Source: Apostichopus japonicus
Taxonomy: Eukaryota > Echinodermata > Holothuroidea > Aspidochirotida > Stichopodidae
NCBI RefSeq assembly: GCF_037975245.1
Contig: NC_092566.1
Location: 3,350,001-3,414,000, forward strand
Direction of reading: 5' to 3'
Length of the DNA: 64,000 nt
Notes under the pieces: model-generated
The model's input: only the letters and a program-made list of their open reading frames with translations
The model's database searches: none
What the model was told of the DNA's origin: nothing
Made by a program: the position numbers and the translations under genes
Shown: positions 35,101 through 47,100 of the stretch, in pieces
How the letters are laid out: each line of letters begins with the position of its first letter
Numbering within the stretch: position 1 is the stretch's first letter

Positions 35101-38100
35101 TGCTGGTAAGTACTATATCTTGGACTAGTGCAACCTACAGTACAATACTGTCTATATATACTAGAATTACAAACCACCCAAAGTGTGAGTACAAATTCAC
35201 ATGGGCAAGTACAAGTGGGTACAAATTCACACAGGTACAACTTCGGCTACACACCAGTGTATACAAATTAAGGGTACAACACAAAAACGGGTAAACCCAG
35301 GTACAGTTCACACAACAGGTGAGTAAAAATTCACACAGGCAAGTACAGGTGGGTACAAATTCACAAGGACAAATACAGGTGGGTACAAACTCACACAGGT
35401 ACAACTTCGGTTACACACAGGTGTACATAAAATTAAGGGTACAACACAAAACGGGTACACACAGATTTGGGTAAACCAGGTGCAGTTCACACAACAGGTG
35501 AATACAAATTCACACAGGCAAGTACAGGTGGGTACAAATTCACAAGGGCAAGTACAGGCAGGTACAAATTCACACAGGTACATCTTCGGCTACACACGGG
35601 TGTACATAAAATTAAGGGTACAACACAAAACGGGTACACACAGATTTGGGTAAACCAGGTGCAGTTCACACAACAGGTGAATACAAATTCACACAGGCAA
35701 GTACAGGTGGGTACAAATTCACAAGGGCAAGTACAGGCAGGTACAAATTCACACAGGTACATCTTCGGCTACACACGGGTGTACACAAATTAAGGGTACA
35801 ACACAAAAACAGGTAAACCCAGGTGCAGTTCACACAACAGGTGAATACAAATTCACACTGGTAATTACAGGTTGGTACAAATTCACACGGGTACAAATTA
35901 AGCTGCATACGGGTACACAAAAATTACGGGTACAACACAAAACTGGGTACACACAAGTTCAGGAACACATACGTACAGTACATAATATACTGTACATGTA
36001 TGGATGGGTACCCAATGCAAGTCGGGTACTCCCATATAGCTCTCTTGCTCGTCACATACAGTGTTGTGCTGCACATACAGGCATCAGGCATTAAAAGCAG
36101 ATGATTGCATAAAATTTAGTCATTAATATTCCGGTAACTTGATCAACCCGACAGGAAATTCAGGAATATTATCATATTTCTTGAAGTAAACGGGGAATAA
36201 TTTAGCATTCAAATTTTTTTTTTTTTTGTGCATAGCAGTTTTGACAGTTCTGAGTTTTGTTTCTGATAAAATACTATGGTTCCTATGGTACAAAACTGCT
36301 ATACATCCTTGTGATTGTGTAGCAATTTGACCATTTTTGTGTAGCATTTTGCGATGCGATACTGGATAAATTACTGCCCGTTTAGATCAAGCTAAACACA
36401 CCTGTATTCATTTGCTCATCAAGAGAAAGTTAAGTGGTGAGTTTATACAGAATTTCCCTCATATCTATGGAAGATTCTAATTAGTGGATACTTTCACATG
36501 TTATCAGCCAGCCATGCATGTTCATTTAAAAAGCAAATTAAAATTTTTTTTTTTTTTTTTTGGGGGGGAGGTTCTTATTTCTGACTTATTCTTTATCATT
36601 TGAATGAAACTTGGCTATCCTCAGTTCAAACTAATGAATTGTAGTGGATTCGTGGAATGATATTTTAGTAGATCATATTGAGATTTCAGTTTCAACAAGT
36701 CTCCAAAATGTTTCCAAAATCAATTCAAAGAAACCGCTCAGCAATGAAGAGATTTTTCAAATGTTTTAAAGTCACGCATTTGTTTCTATTTCTCGTGTTG
36801 TCCTTTTGTTAATATTTGTATTAAATGCAACTTGAGAATAACCGAAACTGATGCACCATATTGGAATGTAATTGCAGTATCGAAAGTGTGTCGAAATTTT
36901 TTACCACAGATAATTCGAAAGAGGCTCAATACTGAAAATATGTTAGAATGTGTTAACTTATGTGTACAGCAACTAGTATTGATCATTTGTTACATTTACT
37001 TACCTTATTACCTATAGGAAATTACATCCTATGCATGAAACAGAAAGAGACAAGAAACTAAAATAGGCACAGGGGGGTGAGTCACCATTTACGGTATCTG
37101 ATGACCAGGCGATAACCTTCGTCATGATTTGTAATATTGCTTGAAACTAGGAAGAGCGTTAAGGAAGATAAATTCAGTTGCTTTCGCTGGACGGTATTTT
37201 TATCCAGAAGAGTCATGGTCCAGTTTACTGAACCTGTGCTGAGAAAAAATACATGATAATAATATTTAAAAAAAAAAATGATAATAATCAGCATTAATAT
37301 AGGAAGACAATTCATCAAGGCATGTATGGGGGTGGTGGAGGAGGAGGGGGGAGGTAATAAGTTTAATGTTACATGTAGCAGCAATTAGGCGTAACTGTAT
37401 GTAAAAAGAAAATGAAATTTGAAAGGTTTGTACCACAAAAGATAAAGTAAAATGTTGAATTGTGATAAAAAAAAATTAAAAAATGCCGAGTAATTAAATG
37501 GTCATTATTTTTATTTTATTACGAGATCCTTATGTTTATTTAAGCAAAATCATCAGTTTAAAAAAAAAATTGTTTTATTACAGTACAGAATCCCATTTAA
37601 GGAAGACATGAAAGAAAAAAAAATTCTTTTAAATGTGTTGATACTTAAGTTAATCAAATAATTCATATTGTGACTGTTATTTTTAGTTCTGATCGGTTCA
37701 AGTGTCATTCAACACTGTTTGGTATCGATATGAGTATCATTGTTTTGCATAACAAGTTAATGGTACAGTTAAATATGGATAGGGTGTGATTAAAATAGAA
37801 TGTTGCCTTACATGTACGTGTAAAATGTTTCTCCACCGACCTTCAAATAAGTGTTTGATGGTTAGTCTCCTTGGATCAGTTACATCCAAGGTCAGAATAT
37901 TTTCAAAAAACATGTGCACTCATAACAACTGACCTAAGTAAATAAAATTGCAAATATTAGTGTATGGATAGGAAGTGATTACCACCTTATATCGCAGTCT
38001 GCAACTATATTGTGATGTCAGTATGATACCCTCGGTTTGTACAGGTAAAAGTACAGGACAACCTTACATGTTAAATATGGCTCATTTGTGTTTCAAAGAT

Positions 38101-41100
38101 CACTTCCCCTGCCAGGAAAATAAAAAGGAGTATTGTCAGTTGTGTATCTTTCTTTGATTTATGCCTCGACACATGGTTTATTAAAATTGAGAGAAAAGTG
38201 CAAGAAAATAAACTTTTTTTTTTTCTAAGGTTGGGAAGTTTACAATACATTTATAGCACTTTGGGTTTCTTATACTCTTACTAATAACCAGATACAGTAT
38301 GTTTAACTGTCAAATATTAAACTTTTTCAAATTCTTGTTGGGACTTTTCTAGTTTAAAGGGTGTGAAGAGTTGCGCAAAAAGAAACGTCTAATGCCGGTA
38401 CTTAGACCTAGTTTCGAATGAGGGGTAACAGAAGTTTTAAACACCACCATCGATCCCAGAAAATTCACACACAGCTTGCTTACCGTCAGTAATTAGACAC
38501 TACAATCAGTACATACAGCTGCGGTCAATACCCACAGCACAGTATACAAACGATACTGCGATGGACATCTCAAGTTCCAGCTAAAGATAACAAGGTATCA
38601 CGTTTCATTACTGTCTGCATTTTCTAGCGACACGAACAAAACGTCACTTGCAAGCAACGGAAAGTTAACATTTTCAGATGGCCGCACACGGTTTGGGGCG
38701 AGTCTTCAATGCCTTTAAGAAGTTTGTTAGTCTTCCTGTTTTTGCTGCTCTTAGTAGTTGTGGTTATCTGTGCATGTGGATGTCTAGGGTCTGTCTTTGG
38801 TGACTTTACTAATAGGTTTGTGCATTGTAACTGGTTTGATTATTTGGGTCAGTGCTGTAGCCATTGTTATGTTTGCTGATTAAGATCAACACTTAATACA
38901 CTTAATACTTTCACTTCCTTTTCAAATGATTTAAAGGTACAGTTCTTTTATTTTAATGCAGCTGTTTGCATTTTGCAGAGCTTTGTTTACAATATTTCTC
39001 TCCTCATGGTCAGATATGCTTGTTCAAAACAGAAACTACCGTATAATTGTTGCTCTATTTGCAGGAATGTTGCAACAGGTACTTACAAATTCTCTTCCTG
39101 GAAATTCTCTTCCAGGTTGTCAAAACAAAACATCCATGCATAACTTAAACCTACCATATGTTCATGTTAGGAGATATAATTAGCCTTTAAATCTACTTTG
39201 CCCTACACATATCAATTAAGGCTAAAGTGGTTGGTTTGTTGGGATAAATAAACGGCTGATCATGTCTCTGAAAGTGAGAGGGAATTAACAAAGAGTTTTA
39301 AGTGGAATTAATGCTCAGGTATCTTGAGCAAATCTGGTGACAACTGACGATTGGCATTTTACGAAAAATGTAAGACATTAAGTAATTTTAAATATTGACC
39401 AACACTGTTACCTTTAACACAGCAAGATAGGTTACTCTACAACTAAAGTCTATGTACTGTTATGTGTAATGGCTTGTGTGGGTTCCTATGTTTATGTATA
39501 AGAGGCCATGCACACAGTATTGAAGGCTAAAAATAATTTTAATCAAATTGAATGAAAGACAGAGAGAGTAAGAAAGTGTGATTGTGTATCTAAAATGGTT
39601 GACCTGGTTCAGTTGGAAGATGTCTCGGAAATTTTATCTCATGGAAATTGTACCGTATTTCTTTACGGTACACCTATCGGCATGGGAATAGCATCGTACC
39701 GTACTACCGTTCCCCGATCTACAATTCTCTCCTAGAGAGTAGAAGTGATATTGCATGGTATGGCTGCCCGCAAGTGTAATTAACTCACACGAGTCTCAAT
39801 CAAGTCATTTTTTTTGGTACAAGGAAACGTTATTTCTGAGGAAAAGCCAGCGTGAATTATTTGTAACCTTACCTGAAGTTATATCGCATGGTTTGATTGA
39901 AAGATTAATTTACCACTAGTTGAGTAATTGCAGTAGCCGTGCACTTTTACTTTGTTAAGCCTTGGTTGAAGTCAGTCCATTATAAATGGCTCAAGTGAAG
40001 GCCATCGTTGGTGTTTTTCATTCTACATAAGATATTGACAATCTGTTTTAATGCCTGAAGCAATGTAAAAAAAAATATATTAAAAAACAAACAAGAACAA
40101 GTTCCTTCCACTTTAGAGAATGACATTTAGGCAGGAAACTAATTTTTAATATGTAAAGTAGTAACATTTTGCACTTGGTTTTATCAAAGTTTGTATCAAT
40201 TTTATCAAAGGCACCAAGTATGGATCCAAGTATGACTACCACTAGAAATAAACTATTCAAGTCAATTCTGTCAAATTGATAAGCTCAGCCACTTTTTTGA
40301 CAGTTTTTGTTAGCTCATACCAGCATGCTGGTGTGAGCTATTGTTACAGTGCGGCGTCTATCACTCTATCATTCTATCACTCTATCACTCTATCCGTCAA
40401 CAATTGGTAAAACCGCTCCCACTCGCATAGTGTTTAATGGAATTTCATGAAACTTGGACACAAGGACCATTGGGTACAGGGCATTCAGAGATGGTCCGAA
40501 ATTTGGGGTCAAAGGTCACCTGTGGGCCGTAATGGGCCATTTTGTGGAAATACGCAAAATGCTTCTTCTCCTACAGATTCCATGGTACAATGTTGAGGGT
40601 TTGTCACGATAGTACTATAGAAGTTTTACCTTCAGGGTGTTCATGAATTTGAGATCAGAGATCAACAAGGGGTCTTTTGTGGCCCGGGTCGCGGCCCTTT
40701 ATTTTCAAATTGCTTCCGTTCGTACAGTGTATGGCCAGTTATAATGAAACTTGGTCACAACGTTCCTCGGGATAAGGGTTACGAGGGGTGTTCGGAAAAT
40801 TGAGGTCAAATGTCATTTAGGGGGTCATCGGGGGTCATTCTTTGTAATATTTTCAAATATCTCAATCTCCTCAAGATTTTGATGGATCATATTCAAAGTT
40901 GAACTGATGATAGTTGGATTGTGTATGAATAAGGTGATGCCTAATAATTTTTGGTCAAAAGTTAATTAATTACAATTAATCCCCATTGTTTAAAAAAATC
41001 TGAGCCTTCACCTTTTTGCCAAAGCTCCTTTAATTTGTCTCCCAGTCTCTGCAGTGTTTGTTTACATTTGTGGTTAAGCTCTGCAGAGGCTGTTAGTGGA

Positions 41101-44100
41101 ATTAAAGCAGGATTGGGAGTTGTTATTAACTGTTGAACTGTAAGCATGAGAGCCCTATAGCCAATCAGCACTTGCCGATTCTTAGAAGTCTTTGAGCCTG
41201 AGCTATGTAGGCAGCCAGCCAAAAGTTTTGGAAGGTGTGCTTGTGAACAACTTATGTCTGCTCAGGTAGAGGGGAGAAAGTTTAATAGGGTAGGTCAGTG
41301 GTATTGTTTGAGAGAGTGGGTAAAACAGGATTTAAAGGGGGAAAATAGGAATTATAGCCAGTGGTGTGGCCAGGATTCTGCTAACGGAGTAGGGGGGGGG
41401 GGGGGGTTATTGCAGTTTTGAGCTAGGGGTATAAATTTGTCTTTGAACCTAAAATGTTTGGCCTCATGGGCCCAAAATTGGTGGAATCTGAAAAATGGCC
41501 TGAAATTTGGCGGGCCATAAAGTTTTGTGGGCCCTACATTTTTGAGCTCAAAAAGGTATGAGCTTCTGCACCATTGGTGCTCTAGTTTGAATAATAATTC
41601 AGACCTATAGTACAGTGATTTATATCCTAATTTTTCTTCATAAGGTTTCTCGATAACTTAGAAATGAAAGTTTGAACAGTTTATAAATGATTTTAACCAC
41701 TATCCAGATGTAACAACAACAAACACACTTCAGGAGACGATCCTGAAAGTTCTCTCATTGTCCGTTCCAGTGCTGACTTCTTTTAATTACTTACATGTCT
41801 TTTCACAACTGCTGCAAACTTGCTCTATTGTGTCTAGAGTGACCTGGTAACCTTTTGACACTGACCTTCCATGGTGATCGGTCACCTCAGGTCAACTTTG
41901 CTCTTCACCTACCTGTCTTTTCACAACGGCTGCAAACTTGCTCTATTGTGTCTAGAGTGACCTGGTAACCTTTTGACACACCTTCCATGGTGATCGGTCA
42001 CCTCAGGTCAACTTTGCTCTTCACCTACCTGTCTTTTCACAACTACTGCACACTTGTTCTATTGTGTCTAGAGTGACCTGGTAACCTTTTGACACTGACC
42101 TTCCATGGTGATCGGTCACCTCAGGTCAACTTTGCTCTTCACCTACCTGTCTTTTCACAACTACTGCACACTTGTTCTATTGTGTCTAGAGTGACCTGGT
42201 AACCTTTTGACACTGACCTTCCATGGTGATCGGTCACCTCAGGTCAACTTTGCTCTTCACCTACCTGTCTTTTCACAACTACTGCACACTTGTTCTATTG
42301 TGTCTAGAGTGACCTGGTAACTTTTGACACTGACCTTCCATGGTGATCGGTCACCTCAGGTCAACTTTGCTCTTCACCTACCTGTCTTTTCACAACTACT
42401 GCACACTTGTTCTATTGTGTCTAGATTGACCTGGTAACCTTTTGACACTGACCTTCCATGGTGATCGGTCACCTCAGGTCAACTTTGCTCTTCACCTACC
42501 TGTCTTTTCACAACTACTGCACTCTTGATCTATTGTGTCTAGAGTGACCTGGTAACCTTTTGACACTGACCTTCCATGGTGATCGGTCACCTCAGGTCAA
42601 CTTTGCTCTTCACCTACCGGTCTCTTCACAACTGCTGCACTCTTGATCTATTGTGTCTAGAGTGACCTGGTAACCTTTTGACACTGACCTTCCATGGTGA
42701 TCGGTCACCTCAGGTCAACTTTGCTCTTCACCTACCTGTCTTTTCACAACTACTGCACACTTGTTCTATTGTGTCTAGAGTGACCTGGTAACTTTTTGAC
42801 ACTGACCTTCCATGGTGATCGGTCACCTCAGGTCAACTTTGCTCTTCCCCTACCTGTCTTTTCACAACTACTGCACACTTGTTCTATTGTGTCTAGATTG
42901 ATCTGGTAACCTTTTGACACTGGTTGCCGATGGTGACCTTATTGTAAAGTTGCTCTTCACCTACCTGTCTCCTCACTTCTGCTGCACACTCGCTCTACTA
43001 TTGCCAGTGACCTGGCAACCTTTGACACGACCTCAGGCTGTGACTGGTCACCTCTGGTCAACATGGCTCCTCATGTACCTATGTCCTCATAACTGCTGAA
43101 CCCATACAGCTTCGGGTCAGCCTCTAGAAGCACCAGAGAAATGTCTTGATTAATGTATGTTACCGTTTTATGGCAATGCCCTGATGTCATGTTTTTAAAC
43201 ACCTGTACAATATTATGCTGTTATTTTGAAAAAAACTTTAAGGAAGTATTAAAAAAATACATGTGTTTTAACTGGGTTCGTTTTATTTCTACTTTGGAAA
43301 AGACTGCATCAGAGAATGGTTGATTGCTGGATGCCACCAATATGCTGACAAAAATGGTTTCTAGAAAATTGTTTCGGAACTTTTGGACGCTCTTTGGTAT
43401 TAAAGTTGGGGATGCCTGCTTGTTTCCACCCTTTTATTTGAATTTGGACTGTTACATATGGGAATGTGTTACAAATGGATGAATGAAGATCATTATATAT
43501 GCAATGTATATTAATACCTGCATATATGGTTATATATATATATGTCATTATTTACATAAATGGAATTATAGAACAATAAAAGAAACCTATAAATTATCAG
43601 CCAATATGGTATTAATCTATGTAAACATCTTTTATTTCACTTCTAATTTCTTACAGTAGTATCTACTTGCGTGTGGTATAGTGCACAGTAATAAAATATT
43701 TTATATATCTCACAAACGTGTGTAGGTGGTTCGGTTCATATCATTGTTTAGCGAGATGAGGGTACTTTTAACCACCTGGGCCTTCAAAACAACTGTCCTT
43801 ACTTCAGACTTAGTCTTACACAGAACTTTAACGTCATCCTCATGTTCTGCACAGACAGCTCATTGAAATGTTCACTAACCTTGTGACATTTTATTAGAAG
43901 GTAGATGTATTCTGTAGGTGTTGTTTAAGATTAGTCACTACCAAATTCAGTTAAATACACTTTAAAAATTTAAATTGCAAAAGTTTGCGAGAAATACAGA
44001 AGTTTTATGAGCAAGTATAATAGCTTCAACAGCAGTTTAAAAATTTACTTCACTTACACACTTACCTGTCTCCCCACAACAAATACACTCTTGCTGTACC

Positions 44101-47100
44101 GTGTCAAGAGCCGCCGATAACCTTTTAGCGCCGCCCTCTACCAGTGACCGGCCCATTCTGGTCTACCGCCCTCCTTTGTATTCTACCCGTCCAAAGTGTC
44201 AGAAGCTCTGGAATGACATAGTTTTTGAGTCACAAATTTACACCTTGGAAATAATCTTTTGGATTCTATCCAAGGATCCACACAATCTCTTCTATCCAAA
44301 GTTCCTTACCAAACAGAGATTGGATAAGTGCCTTTTGTTTTAGGCGTTTGTTGGAGCCTCTGTGTTTCCATGGGTTTCTTGTTAGTTTCTTGCCTTAAAA
44401 TTTTCACATTTAGTTAACCATGAAATTAAAAACAAATATTAGCATTTTGCCTACCCAAAAACTTGTATGTATAGATTTACATAAACTTGTGTAGTAACTT
44501 ATTGCATAACATGAGAGATGAATAGCGATAACCTCCAGGTAAATTATTCCCTCGCTCATTCTTAGTCGTTTGACGCGGCGCCGTAATCCATAAAAATATT
44601 CTTCGCTCCCGTCTTACTCTCGTATTCGTAATAACTCTACAATAATTTCTCAAATGTTGCTAATACCCTCAAAATCCTCCAGGTGTTGTCAATCAAGATG
44701 CATGAATGTATCATGAGAATATGTAGTAAGCAACCTTGGCTGGGGATATTTAAAGAGTAAAAGTGTTGTAGTTGTTTCAATATACCGTATATCGGAGCTG
44801 CGCAGACAAATGTCTAATGCAACATTGACAAGCAGGAAAATAACTTATACAGTACAGGCTAGCATAGTAATATTTTGTACAAATGACTTTTAATCACTAC
44901 ACAAGTGAAAAACAAATGGTACAATGTGTCCTGTTTCTTCACAGAGATTATATTATTTTGGTATTTATTAATACTAAATTTAATAATTGTTATGGATATT
45001 GTAAATGCTAAATTATTCCCTGTTTTGTACGATGGAGGAATCTTTAGCCACAATTTGTGAAATCATCCTTTGTTTCTATGAGGTTATGACGGATTTTAAT
45101 AAACATGATAATTCAGTACAGTAGGTCATTATGTAATTTCACTGGTCACTCATCTGTCCCCAGAGTATGGGTTAGTTTGTTTCTTTTAAAATTTACAAAC
45201 TGTATTGTTGGTTTTTTACATTTGCTCTTTTTAATCGCTATGTATGTATCCCTTTGAGATCACTTTTAAGTTCATTGCATGTCATCTATTTTCAGGGACT
45301 ACAGTAAGGCGTGTGTTTTATAAAAGCATCCAAACTGTCCAAAAAACAGGTGTCAAAGTTAAAAATTTGTTTTAAAATTTTCTCTTCTTTTTTATCATCA
45401 TCATCATCACCAAACTGTCCAAAAAACAGGTGTCAAAGTTAAAAATTTGTTTTAATATTTTCTCTTCTTTTTTATCATCATCATCATCAACAGAGGATGC
45501 AGCATGTGCAATAATAAAGTATTTAGAGGTGCAAGCAAGTGAGGAAAACAGTAAAGGCTGGATGTTACTCTCCACGTTGAATCTGCTTGCCAGCGGCGGT
45601 CCGAGTATCGTCCAACCGATGACCATAGCAGCCCTCCCCTCTACCCTTGTGAAATGTCTCTACCTGTTCTTTGACCTACCGGAGATAGACAGCCCGAACA
45701 AAGATGCAATAGAAAACAAGCAGAAGGAACTACACAGGGTGATTATACAGGTAAAAAAAAGAATCTCATGTTTATTCATAAGTCAAGGACCCATCCACCG
45801 TCATTATCCGTTACTTCTGAGGCCTTAATTGTAAGGATATATCATATAGGAAGTACAGTTCCATGAAACCAAAACACAAGGACATTTCCTGAGAGGATAT
45901 TTTCTAACAAGGTTGCGTCTTTTAGGGGTTTAGACCCGTTCTTGAATGCGCGGCAAGAATTTGGAATTAGTTTTGTACAAAGCTTGACAAAAAACTTGAT
46001 CGCTTCTGAAGAATAGTTGTCTAAATTATTAATTCTCTGCATTTCCTTCATTCCTCTCTCTAACCCTGTCTCTTGTACATCCTGTGTGCTTACCCCTTTC
46101 TGCCAAGCCTAGAAACTGCTTATATTCTGGCACTGTACCTCCCCCCCCCCCAAAGATTTTCTCTATGGTCATCTTCCTCCCAAATCTACCATTCAGAAGT
46201 TCTACAATTCATGCATTTTAAGCCTAATTGGATTTTCATCAGTCTGAATCCCCCGGTATTTAAAGTTTTGTGGAAGTTTTTCGACACTAGGACAGTTTGT
46301 ATTGTCTTTTTTTAATCCACAAAGAATCCTGCAGAAGTATTCTTGAATTTTCCCTGATTTCCCAAAAAGTTTCCACGCTTTGTCACTTGTATTTTTCTTC
46401 AGGATCGCTGGTTATGATGTAGGTATCAGGATGGATACATCTTTACACAATCTTGCCCGACACAACCATTGCCATCTTGCTGTTCCACATTAAGAACAGC
46501 CTTGTAAAGTTAAATACAAAAAGAACAACTTTGCCAATGTCACCCAAATCCACCAGTCAGCTCAGTGTCATTCCCAGACTCTCCAGTCATTTGTGTGTGC
46601 AAAACTATGTTATTTTGTGATTTTCCCTTTCAATTTTCTTTAATTTTGTTTCAGTTACTGAAGAGATTGTGTCAATATCCAGCCTCGGCGGAAGAATTGG
46701 CCAAAGAGGATGACCTGAACTTGTTGTTTAGTGCCATTAGCAGTTGGTGCCCGACTCACAATATTCAATGGAGAAAAGGAGCAGCTGATGTATTGACCAC
46801 TATATCCAGGCATGGTCTCACAGAGGAAGTTGTGCAATATGTTCATCGTAAGTGCCGCTGTATCAAATAGGCACCATGTTCCCCCCCTACCCTCCCCACC
46901 CCAAAAAAAATTGGCAGCAGCTGCAAAATCTTGCTCATCTAGGATGAACTAATAAAAGAAACAAGAATTTTTCTCTGCCAGACCAGAAGTGCTCATTGTG
47001 TAAAACTGGAGCACAAGAGATTGGATCCAATGCAGCCTGGCTAAGTAATGCTGCAGCAGGGAATACTTCAGCATTCAAAGTCTGTGTAGCAGTTTGAAGG

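Larger units (their letters stand above)
27088..45493 (+). other. WDFY3 large intron (18.4 kb)
   Basis: Repeat-filled. It carries a C/A-rich tract (27371-27487), a SINE tail, a hAT fragment, a 1.04-kb hAT element, a 179-bp array, two dispersed repeats, a ~118-bp satellite and an 80-bp duplication next to the 3' splice site, each listed separately. The stretches 27963-30744, 30841-32111, 33153-35164 and 36382-40310 hold no exon or element I can support. Confidence 0.8.

Noticed and set aside
34947-35920. Overlapping Cys-rich and Gly/Thr-rich open frames on both strands
   Set aside because: They come from a stop-free tandem array; equivalent frames exist in each unit and in several registers.
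41361-41590. Intact hAT element
   Set aside because: Left end CAGTGGTG is hAT-like, and CACCATTG near 41570 could be the right end, but the flanking 8-mers do not match, so only a fragment is claimed.
41790-43090. CRISPR-like array
   Set aside because: The repeats are contiguous 118-bp units without unique spacers, in an animal genome; this is satellite DNA.
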